In this document: positions 35,320 through 44,399 of the stretch, piece by piece
Numbering within the stretch: position 1 is the stretch's first letter
Layout: every line of letters begins with the position of its first letter
From: Mastigias papua
Lineage: Eukaryota > Cnidaria > Scyphozoa > Rhizostomeae > Mastigiidae
DNA: 64,000 nucleotides
Reading direction: 5' to 3'
Assembly (NCBI GenBank): GCA_964019165.1
Contig: OZ025273.1
Span: 11,483,279 to 11,547,278, forward strand
The notes under the pieces: model-generated
What the model saw: only the letters and a program-made list of their open reading frames with translations
Databases searched by the model: none
What the model was told of the DNA's origin: nothing
Made by a program: the position numbers and the translations under genes

Positions 35320-36047
35320 ATCAAGTTATCAGCGATAATGAATTTATGTCTCATGAATTTACAGAGTTTGCAAAAGAATTGGGAGATGATCATATGACAT
35401 GCTCTCCCCATCACAGCAATGCTAATGGAAAAGTAGAGTCTGCTGCAATGACTGTGAAAAGAATACATAGAAAGTCAAAGAAATCTAAGCAAGACCCTTT
35501 TTTAGCAATTCTCTACCAGAGAAATACACCTTCTCAAGGAGTAAATAGAAGCCCTGCTCAAAGGATGTTGGGTAGACGAACAAGGACACTTATTTCAGCA
35601 GGGGATCCTCTTTTGCAGCAAAATGACAAAGAACTTGTAAAGCTGCAATTGAAGCAGAATCAAGAACGGCAGAGTTGGTATTACAACAAGAAGAGTAAGG
35701 ATTTGCCACCCTTAGCTGAGGGAGATGTAGTACGAATGAGACCCTACAAGATAGGAGACAAGTCATGGCAGAAAGGTGTTGTGCTTAGAAGACTTTATGA
35801 GAGATCATATAAAGTTGAGACGGACACAAATACTCTAAGGAGAAGTCGAGTTGATCTAAAGCAAGCATTTGAAACACTTCCTACAGCTGAAGATATAACT
35901 AAGGAAAAGGAAGCACAAGAAATAGAGAGTGTACCTACAGAAAGAAATCGAATTCAGAACTGGCCACCTAAGAAAACTGTGGTGCTTAGAAGATCACAAC
36001 GGACTGTCAAACTGCCTCAAAGATATGGTATAACTGTAGAGCATTAG
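35313..36047 (+). pseudogene. pol: Ty3/Gypsy integrase C-terminal half
   Basis: The frame is open from about 35313 to the stop at 36047. It starts inside the integrase core with VISDNEFMS (second catalytic Asp), then HHSNANGKVESAAM (catalytic Glu), YQRNTPSQGV, SPAQRMLGRRTRT, and the C-terminal SH3-like region with LAEGDVVRMRP, WQKGVVLRR and RSYKVETD. All upstream gag-pol is missing. No chromodomain was seen. The well-preserved 233 residues suggest moderate age. Confidence 0.85.
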
Positions 36048-36059
36048 AGAAAATAATTT

Positions 36060-36132
36060 ATACCCTGCAGAACATTGTGTTGCACCATGCAGAACATTAG
36101 AAACTTGTGTTGCACCCTACAGAACATTAGAG
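36060..36132 (+). repeat. Short tandem repeats after the Gypsy stop
   Basis: The word GCAGAACATT with TGTTGCACC is repeated two to three times with small spacers. It may lie at the start of a Gypsy LTR, but the LTR borders were not found. Confidence 0.5.
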
Positions 36133-36369
36133 GGTATTTGCTTGTTATTCTATTTTCTATTTAACGTTATGTGGATGTTATGGTATCATTGTCTAGCTTT
36201 TCATTGTAGATAGGTTAGGTCCAAGCCCCTTTTGTTGGGCCTCTCCCCGCCTTTTCCATGTGCTTCGCTAGTCATGATATTGAGCTAAGCCATAGTTAAG
36301 TCATAGTTAAGTTCAATGAATTTCAAGTACCTTTGACCATCTTGCTACATACCATATTTCTACATTTAA

Positions 36370-37340
36370 GAAAAGCTTTTGACACTGTGGATCATGACAT
36401 AATTATAATGAAACTCAACTCTTACGGGATTGCAAACAGAGCTGGAGATTGGTTTGAATCTTATCTTAAAAACAGAACCTAGTTTTGTACATTGAATGGG
36501 AGCAAGTCAAAACCAAAGAAACTCACATGCGATATACTTCAGGGTTCTTGCTTAGGCCCCCTTCTATTAATAACTTACCTAAATGACTTTGTAAATAGCC
36601 TTCAGTATTCAAGAGCTAATATCTATGCAGAAGACGCAAATGTAACAGTTGCCTCCATCGGCATAAAAATATTGACAGATGATGCAAGGCAGAAGATGCT
36701 AAATCTTTCTGAATAGATGAGAATTACCAATCTCAAGCCGAACCCTCAAAATACAGAATTCGTGGCGATAGAGCACTCACGGAAGACAAAACACCCCAGC
36801 CTTCCGGGATGCCCAGTGCTTAATAACCAGAGCATAAAAAGAGTAACGCTAACGAAATCCTTTGGATTGATTGTTGATGAAACAATAATTTGTTTTGATA
36901 GGAATGGTATGGCCTTTAAAGTTATACAAAAACTTTGACTAGAAAGCTCTCTGTAAAAGTATAAACCAATGTCTAGTTTCTCAGCTTACAATACGAGAAA
37001 TAGCCAAAGCCTCCAGACTCCTAAGCCTTGGACTGAGCGCTATAAAAATTTTTTCGCTAATCAGCTCTTCAGGACTGGAATAATGCGCCTATTAATATAC
37101 GTGAGTTGCCAACAATAAATACTTTTAAAAGGCAACTGAAAATGTATATGAAGAGCAAGAAATGAATAAACATGACCCCTTGGAAGAGAAGCTCTACAAT
37201 AAATAAGTTTTTCTAATGTCTTTTTGTTCTAGTGAATGATTGCTTTTATTATAGATAACTTAATTCATAATTCATTTTGTTATGCTGAAGGATTATTTTG
37301 TGCATAAAACTTATGACCTGAAAAATGAAATAAAATAACT
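36370..37340 (+). pseudogene. CR1-like LINE, 3' half of RT and 3' UTR
   Basis: Plus frames give KAFDTVDHDIIIMKLNSYGI, WFESYLKNRT, LQGSCLGPLL and NDFVNSLQYS, then YAEDANVTVA, where the catalytic YADD box has become YAED. The next frame carries PQNTEFVAI and IKRVTLTKSFG. Further shifts lead to the C-terminal TFKRQLKMYMKSKK, ending near 37165. An A-rich 3' UTR follows to about 37340. It is truncated at its 5' end within the RT. At least three frame breaks are present. Confidence 0.75.
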
Positions 37341-37379
37341 ACTACATTTGGCAACGAACATCTCAACCCATACTAAAAG

Positions 37380-38501
37380 GGAGGGAGACGAGAGCCGATT
37401 TCACCACCCAATGCAAAATGTTATCCTTCGAGCATAGGACAAAAGTGAACTGAATACCATGACGGTTTTGAGAATTCTCGAACTGCAATCAAAATCGATG
37501 ACCTCAAACGTCAGCTTGCACTTCTCTTACCTTTTAATGGAGAAGAGATTTATTGCACATTGAAGACTCTACCAGAAAATGGTGAGGCAAACGATTACAG
37601 AACAGCAATTCTTCGGTTAAGTGCCTTTTTTCAACCAAAGAATAATATAGCATTTGACAGGTATACATTACGCCAAGCATATCATCATGATGCAGACCTA
37701 CTGCTACAGGAGTTATTTGACTTTGGTTGTTACTTAGAAATCGCAGAAGGCAAAGCAATTTGAATAGAAAATGTAGCAACAGCTATGTCAGATCGACAGG
37801 TACATAAATTTAAATTTCGACCGAAAGCCTAAAGAGAGTGTACTAAGATAAAGCCGAACACGTGCGTCAAAAACAGGTTTTACTTGTGGTGGATCGTATT
37901 CTCATTTGCAAGGAAAATCCTGTCCTGCTAAAGGCAAACTATGCAGAGCATATCAGAAACGAAACCATTTCGAAAATGTTTGTCGTTCGAAAGTACCACG
38001 ATGTGTACTAGTGAAAACAAAACGCAAAAGCCTGATAGCATAGTTAAAAATCTTCAATTCGAACCAAACGTTAACCAATCAACATGATCGTCAAAGTCTT
38101 CAGAGGATGAAATCTTATTTGGAGTGCAAAGTTCTCAAAGGTGTATAATGAAACTTCCGATAGGGAAAGTTTAAAATTGAAAATTGCACAATAGATGTAC
38201 TTGTTCACACTGGAGCAAGCATCAATGTTCTTGAAATACCCACTTTTACAAGGTACAACAACAGAACCCTAAATTACAATTGACTTCATTTGCCAGCAAA
38301 GTATTTGCATACGCCTTAGACACATCGTTGAATATAACTGTGAAATTTGAGACAGAACTCAGAAAAAGCCATTGTGTAACATTAGGGATTTTTTATCTCG
38401 CGAAGAAATCAACAGAGAATCTGTTGAGATTTCAAACAGCCACAGAGTTAAACTTGCTACAAGTCAATATTGATCATATTCAAGAAGAAAATCCTGCATA
38501 A
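37380..38501 (+). pseudogene. gag: Ty3/Gypsy gag and protease remnant
   Basis: Gag: 37560-37763 encodes a capsid-like segment (LKTLPENGEANDY, FFQPKNNIAFDRY, LLLQELFDFGCYLE). Zinc knuckles follow near 37870-37990 (FTCGGSY, KSCPAKGKLC, NHFENVC). The protease near 38195-38240 reads VLVHTGASINVL, so the catalytic aspartate of the usual DTG is a histidine. Then 38280-38501 encodes a Gypsy segment between protease and RT (SKVFAYA, TFELR-type strand, LLRFQTATELNLL). Several stops and frame changes occur. No RT follows; at 38.8 kb a minus-strand remnant begins. Confidence 0.7.
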
Positions 38502-38900
38502 CACCTGTCATCTACCATTCATTGTTAGGACATATTCACTTTCTGCCATTTCCTTTTGTTGCTCTAAACACAGGTTAGTCCATAAACGTTAGGTTCATCT
38601 CCAATCATTTCTGTTTCATGTTGCATAATCAATTTTGTCTGATCTTTACTCTATAAACCATCAACTAACTGATTGACATATAATACGTTCACTACATACT
38701 ATCAATCATGTGACAACACAAAATAGCATGATAAGGGTATGCTACAATCGTGGCACGAAACGCAAACGGCACGATATATGTTCAAGAAACTTCTAAGTAC
38801 CTAGAATACTTTGGATGGCCATGGTACGCATGTGGCTCGATGCCATGGGTATTCACCACGCACCTCCCTCCTTGACTAGGCATAGCTTAGTGTGGAAGAG
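38502..38900. other. No recognisable feature
   Basis: Short spacer between two opposing retrotransposon remnants. I see nothing that can be named. Confidence 0.4.
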
Positions 38901-39604
38901 TGCATCCTTTGCTGCGGCTCTACATTGCTCGTTCCTCCCAGGGGTTTCTGATTTGCTCACTGTTCTCAACTCTCTTCTGATTTTCATTCATTCCCTTAAC
39001 ATCCTCAATGTCCTTAACCTCACCTCTTTTGTCATTCACATTCCCAACCCACAATTCTAATGGATATAATTTTTTTAAGGGCCTATTCAAGTATTCCCGC
39101 TTATCTGTACTTGTCACCAGTACCTTTGGTCCACGCGTGACTCCATCCAGACCAATTAACTGTTCTTCTATGATGCCTATTTTCCAGAATCCTCTTTTCC
39201 TGTTTTTTGTCACCAATCAAGACAATGTCTCCTGATTTGATTTCCAATGATTCTATATCGCGCAGATGATGCAAGTAAGAGAGCTTTTTACCTTTGGAAA
39301 AAAGAGCTTGGCCCTTTGCTTGTCCAATACGTGCAGATTGACTGTGGAATGGGAAAGATATGCCTCCAGCCCTGCCACTATCGAGTGAATTGAAAAATTT
39401 TGCTCCCACAGGCATGAAAGGCCTTAGACTTGCAAAATGATGTGTCAAAATAGTTTGTAGCTTCTCGGAAGCACCACCTAAAATTTCCGACTTAAATATA
39501 GTGAGAATATCCATGTCTACGTTATTCATACTTCTTTTGTAGTCGCGCCAACTGAAAATATGCAACGACGCAATACTAGAGTCTGCCTCTATTGTAGGGT
39601 TCAA
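38901..39604 (-). pseudogene. pol: BEL/Pao- or Gypsy-type integrase C-terminus (DUF5641-like)
   Basis: On the minus strand, residues SGDIVLIGDKKQ (39101-39604 frame), then in the next frame FWKIGIIEEQLIGLDG and LNRPLKKLYPLEL (38920-39216), match the DUF5641 segment that follows the integrase of BEL/Pao and some Gypsy elements. The catalytic core is absent and one frameshift splits the segment. Only residual similarity connects it to the BEL copies at 15 and 61 kb, so it is a different family. Confidence 0.65.
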
Positions 39605-39764
39605 CTAACAATTGTGCAGCAAAAACTAGCAATAGTGCGGATTACTTGTGATTTCAATCAGAATTTCACCCCTTTGTCTCATATGTCAGGTCTATTGTAC
39701 AAAATGGACACCAATTGTGTGGCATCTCAAATTCCCAACAATGGTTCGTGCAGCACACAAACTC

Positions 39765-39905
39765 TCGATGCTGCACAATAGATTCTACAGCATCACAATA
39801 TCTTACTATTGTCTCTTACTGTAGCACAATAGAGTTTTGACATATATAAAAATTCGCGCAAAAATAAATGATGAGCCAAATATGTAATACTCCAATTCTT
39901 CTTGT
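39765..39905 (+). repeat. Dispersed repeat of about 140 bp (partner of 11.3 kb)
   Basis: Same ordered words as 11325-11470, including ATGATGAGCCAAATATG. It lies about 160 bases beyond the end of the integrase remnant. Confidence 0.55.
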
Positions 39906-40212
39906 TTAGCCATTATGATAATCTTTTCTATGCTGACAACACATGCAATTTTTGAAGTTGTGATTAAGTATTTTGTAAGAAAGTTATATTTTTTACGTGT
40001 TTTAATAGTTGGTCTCAATTAGGTTGTTTAGATGTTTAGAAAGTATCTTCGTAGCCAACTGTAAATAAAGTTCTGTCGATGATGAGGGTTAACAAAACAA
40101 AACCGTATCCGTTGGATATGCGAAACCTGTTTATTGTTCGTTATCACGGATATCAACGCAACATTTGATATTCGTATCGGTATCCGGACCAGTGAAACTG
40201 CGAAACCTCTCT
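39906..40212. other. Unassigned spacer
   Basis: Contains several CCGTATCCG/CGGATATC-like words near 40110-40190 but no clear repeat unit. Confidence 0.35.
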
Positions 40213-40968
40213 ATTACTTAGCACGAATGTAACAAATTTGAGTTCACATTGGAAAGATATGACACACAAATATAGTCCCCTTTTGTACTTAACGTCAAAA
40301 TCATTTTCCCACTTAGGCATAGTCTTGACTCGTTTTAAACGTTTGGTAGAGGAGTGTATACTTATACATGTTCTATCTTACCCTCCTCAATCTCCAAAGT
40401 AAATTTGATAGTCTGTGATGAGACTTCGTTAGAAGCACAACTTCCACCTACCTAATGAATTGCCATTCGAGAGAGAGAGAACAATAACAAGCAAGCTAAA
40501 ATTCACTGATGAATATCAAGAACTGTGCATATCAAAATAGAGGAGAATAAGAACACGAGAAATGTAATCCGTTTATTCACGAAAGTAAGAGAGTTTTGCA
40601 AAATAAACTTAAAGCAAGTGAATTCAGATGTATTAAATATTTATAATTTTGACTGAAGATTATCCTTTTGTAGGCTACGTATGCTCATGCCTCTCCAAAT
40701 CACAGTAAAATTATGCTACCATTGACAGCTACATGGTGTGCAATGATGTGCAAATGTGCATAGTTTGTCATGAATATTTACGAGGAATTCTCTAGTACTG
40801 AATTCATGTCTGGAAAATGTTATCGGAGTCTGTCTAAAAATCTTTGAGTTGAAATTTCATCATGCTAAAGTAATCAGAGAAAAATTAACTTAATGTGAAA
40901 CTATGGGCAGACTGAAATGCTCAAATCACAATATGTTAATATGAATAGCATAATTTTCAGATATACAA
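40213..40968 (+). repeat. Dispersed repeat X, shorter copy
   Basis: Second copy of 34073-34958, lacking about 130 internal bases. Its last 140 bases also form the outer part of the left fold-back arm described at 40829-42604. Confidence 0.8.
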
Positions 40969-41559
40969 TTTATCTTGCAAACAAGCTATGGATTTAGATG
41001 CAAATTAAAAAGAAAATGGTTGCAGAGCATGAGAAGATCGTAGGAGGGGTCATTCAAAAATCAGCCTTCGACAAAGACTGCGCATTAATGGAACTATAGG
41101 GTAGCTGCATGAAAGCATTAATACTCCAAGGGAAATGAACTAACCATAGTGCTATGCTTAGTGTACTATCTTTGGTGTGCTATGTTTTCTATCTGTTACT
41201 CTATAGGCCCATTGCATCTTGTTATGATTCTACTAGATTTGAGTAATGTTTGCTGCATATATTAAGTATAGTCATTAAATAGTCACTATTGCAAGTTGTT
41301 ATTGTCATAGTCATTCAATATCAGATAGTTCACTGTGCATTCGTGCTGAAGGAAGTTGTTAAACACTATCGCTATACGGGTACAGTGTTTACTGATTTTT
41401 ACATTAGAGCCCCCTCGAATCAGCGCCTCCTTCAAATGCGCAGTCTTTGTCGAAGGCTGATTTTTGAATGACCCCTCCGGCGATCTTCACATGCTGTACA
41501 ACCATTTTCTCTTTAATTTGCATCTAAATCCATAGCTTGTTTGCAAGATAAATTGTATA

Positions 41560-42466
41560 CCGTAAAAATCCGAACTAGCGCCCTGGGCGCTTATTGAATT
41601 TTTAGTTTTTTGCCTGGGCGCTTATTCAAAGTGGGGGCTTATTAAGTGCTGGGCGATTATTAGTTTTTCGTGGACATGATGTTTACAAAAGTATTTGGAC
41701 ACCTTTAGTTGGACAAGTTCTGATAGCGAAGCCAGATGAACGAATAGAAGCGTTAGATTATTACAAATACTCTATTGGTATTTTCAAACGGTCAGAGGAA
41801 GACTCATCTACTCTCACTCTTGTAGGACATGTACCAGTTGAATTATCGAAACTGCTAAATCAATTTTTGAAGGCAGACACAGGAAATGGGATCTACGTTG
41901 AAATCACAGGGAAAAGAAAACGGGAGGTTGGGCTTGTGTTACCAGCAAAATTTACAGCATGGACAAACTGTAGTCGAACAGCAAAAGTTCTTGATGAACA
42001 ATTGGTTAAAATCAAAGAGAAATTTTCTCCCTTGGAATTGAAACACTGAAGAAAAGGACTGTGTAGGAAATTTCCAGTTTATATCTTTTAACTTACTTTT
42101 ATGCTTCTTCAAAAGTATTAGAAACGACCCTTGGGGAGTGACTTTTATAACTTGCTTTTGAGAGTGATAAGTTTATTTTTTTTATGTCTGAGCCATGATA
42201 ATTTTTCTTGGTCAATCGGTATGATAAATGTATTGCCACTCCGGCTTTTGTCAAGATAATGGAGGCATTTGAAAGACAAAATTTCGAATAAGCACCCAGT
42301 CTCTCGGGACAGTTTTCGAATAAGCGCCCGTTTTCTTAAGATGGGCGCTTACTAGAAGGGGGCGCTTAAAAAGTGCTGGGCGCTTATTGAATTTTAAGAG
42401 TTTTACCTGGGCACTAATTCGAAGGGGCGCTTATTAGGTGCTGGGAGCTTAACCGGATTTTTACGG
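41560..42466 (+). mobile_element. 907-bp TA-flanked element carrying a HIRAN-like ORF
   Basis: Perfect 13-bp terminal inverted repeats CCGTAAAAATCCG are flanked by TA at 41558-41559 and 42467-42468. The opposite fold-back arm provides the empty site with a single TA (ATTGTA TA TCTGAAAA on the complementary strand), so the borders are firm. Both subterminal regions are full of GGGCGCTTATT words in direct and inverse orientation. No transposase is present. Confidence 0.85.
41669..42049 (+). CDS. HIRAN-like domain ORF inside the TA element
   Basis: An uninterrupted frame of 126 residues from about 41669 to the TGA at 42047-42049. It starts RGHDVYKSIWTP, then GQVLIAKPDE, YYKYSIGIFK, LVGHVPVELSKL and YVEITGKRKREVGLVLPAKF. 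The order (a G-V/L strand, charged loop, a V-G-H-V-P step, then a second strand with V-T-G) resembles HIRAN domains, which bind DNA ends in HLTF/Rad5-like proteins, and matches small HIRAN-like proteins I recall from cnidarian genomes. No ATG lies in the frame, so it may be a captured exon or need an upstream exon. It is open through most of the element, suggesting recent capture or constraint. Family assignment is tentative. Confidence 0.5.
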   Translation, partial: RGHDVYKSIWTPLVGQVLIAKPDERIEALDYYKYSIGIFKRSEEDSSTLTLVGHVPVELSKLLNQFLKADTGNGIYVEITGKRKREVGLVLPAKFTAWTNCSRTAKVLDEQLVKIKEKFSPLELKH

Positions 42467-42604
42467 TATCTGAAAATTATGCTATTCGTATTAACATATT
42501 GTGATTTGTGCATTTCAGTCTGCCCATAGGGTCACATTAAGTTAATTTTTATCAGATTACGTTAGCACAGATGGAATTTCAACTCAAAGAATTTTTAGCA
42601 GACT

Positions 42605-43103
42605 TTTAGGTTTCAGAGCATAGAAACTGGATATAATTGTTTTATTAATTTGGTTTTAAAATTTTGATGAGATATGTCCAATCCAGGGCATTTCGAGATA
42701 AATAGGGAAATTTTCAGGACCAGACTGTTTTTCCGATAAAACGTTGGTTAGTTTTTCCTTAATGCAGGAAAAGGCCATCTTCTGGGTATTCATTGTTATT
42801 TAGCACTTGTTTTATTGTGTCCAACTCAGAATCTAATTTAGTTTTAGAGCAAATAATAAGTGCTCTATTCAGTTTTTGGCTGAAGGAATTCGAAAGGACT
42901 CATTGACAGGTAAGCGTTGGTATCCTTTAAATGCTGGTGTGAAATCCAGTGCCCCCTTTCTCCACCGAATCATCTATAAACTTCAAGGAGTTGTTTCAGA
43001 CTGACTCTATCCACACAATAGAGAGGGTATGTCATCATAGATAGTCCTGTCCTTTCTCTGCGCAAACCATGGGATGCAAGCCTATCCTTTTATTGCTAAA
43101 CTC
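42605..43103. other. No recognisable feature
   Basis: Spacer between the fold-back repeat and the poly(A) end of LINE D. Nothing is identifiable. Confidence 0.4.
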
Positions 43104-44350
43104 TTTTTTTTTTTTTTTTTTTTATATATCAATATAAAAAGTTACAATATAATGCTACATTCTACTATACTCTAATTACTATACAATACTACAAGGAACT
43201 ATACCATGGGGAGCAAAAGACGATGTCTACCCCATGGCAACACATTAAGACATATAATTCAACTAAATACACACCCACAGAACGATAGACACACTATACG
43301 ATACTGACAGATCCTGGAGTCTGTTCCACACCCGGCACCAGACCAGCGACGGAGGCTCCTGATGCTGAACATTAGAAACTCCGGCCGAGAGAGCAACCAA
43401 CAACAGCAATAATTGCTGCTGTTCCTGCCTCCCCCCGGAGTTCCCACTGCCCATGACACCGCGCCTCCAGGTTGTCTGGATTTATGGATCACGATATGGA
43501 TCACGATATAGTGTAGATAAACTGTCTGGAATCCACTGCGAAACAGTCACCAGACGGAAGAGTCACCAGGTCCGAACGATTTTTGGAAGGAAGCGAATCC
43601 CTAACATATAAACCAACGCCACCTCTTTTTACATTTTGGGGATGGTTATCTTTGAGAAACGTATAGCCATCTAATGAAAACCTATCTTCATCAACGGTGC
43701 TGTCAATTTGAGTTTCAACAATGCCGATTAAGTCGTAGTTACACACCGAGTTATATGCTTCAATAAGGGAAACTCTTAGAAAATCATATGTAGTGATGCT
43801 ATTCAAATTCCAACAGCAAAAATCAAATGATTCTGGACCAGGATTAATTTCGACATCACCACTCAGCAAAATGGTCCTGAGAAACAACCAACCTATATGT
43901 AGTACGTAGCAAACTACGCACGCCATGTGAACGTAACCATAATGGGAGTGGAAGTACTTTTTCCGAACGGCAACACGAATAACAAGCGGAATTCGCTTGA
44001 CGAGTTCCTTGATAGTGTATAGGACTGTCTTTACAGACTGATGTGCATGGGCGAACAAAGGCAGGAATCCCAATTGTGAAGCAGCAAAATGCATTGCAAA
44101 AAACTGTAGTATCAGTACGAATGGTAGCACAAAGACTGAGATTGCAATAAAACAGCAACAAAACCAGTAGAGGCAAGAGACACACGAGATAATTAAGAAT
44201 GGCCTAAAGGTTTTGCATGGAAAACCCAAACCGTTGATGGATACATGGAAACACCCTATTGTCACCCGCCATTGCTTCATTTCAACCGGCATCATCACTA
44301 AGAAACCCTCTCGCTAATCCTATGGGGAAATAACCTCCAGCCCATTTAAG
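43104..44350 (-). mobile_element. LINE D: internally deleted CR1/L2-like element with 2A and poly(A)
   Basis: The minus strand keeps the 5' coding part (44298-43511) and the 3' UTR with a 20-A tail (T run at 43104-43123). The endonuclease C-terminus and the whole RT are missing. At the presumed deletion junction a 12-bp unit GGATCACGATAT is duplicated in tandem (43486-43509). The 3' UTR has a hairpin with arms CCATGGGG (43204-43211) and CCCCATGG (43230-43237). A poly(A) tail with a deleted body suggests a trans-mobilised derivative or later deletion. The 5' border near 44350, beside copia sequence, is approximate. Confidence 0.7.
43501..44298 (-). pseudogene. LINE D N-terminus: membrane-like leader, 2A, endonuclease start
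   Basis: The frame encodes two or three strongly hydrophobic segments (about residues 30-80 and 125-148), the second leading straight into SGDVEINPGP, a canonical 2A motif. The endonuclease start follows: FCCWNLNSI, IGIVETQID (metal-binding Glu), KRGGVGLYVRDSLP. It stops at 43501 soon after, at the deletion junction. A hydrophobic helix directly before 2A resembles the dual 2A/signal leaders described for echinoderm and other invertebrate proteins. GCA and other in-frame ATGs near 44298 leave the start uncertain. Confidence 0.75.
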
Positions 44351-44399
44351 GCAATGATACAGCAAGAAAAAATACGAACTATTGACCCTTTCAAAAGAA

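Larger units (their letters stand above)
40829..42604. repeat. Fold-back repeat with about 260-bp arms, right arm interrupted
   Basis: The left arm 40829-41088 is inverted at 41434-41557 and, after an insertion, 42469-42604. Shared words include AGGGGTCATTCAAAAATCA, CAAGCTATGGATTTAGATGC, and GTTAATA next to CACAATAT. The loop is about 345 bases. Removing the insertion restores a simple hairpin structure, as in fold-back or MITE-type elements. The ends merge into dispersed repeat X, so the borders are approximate. Confidence 0.75.
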
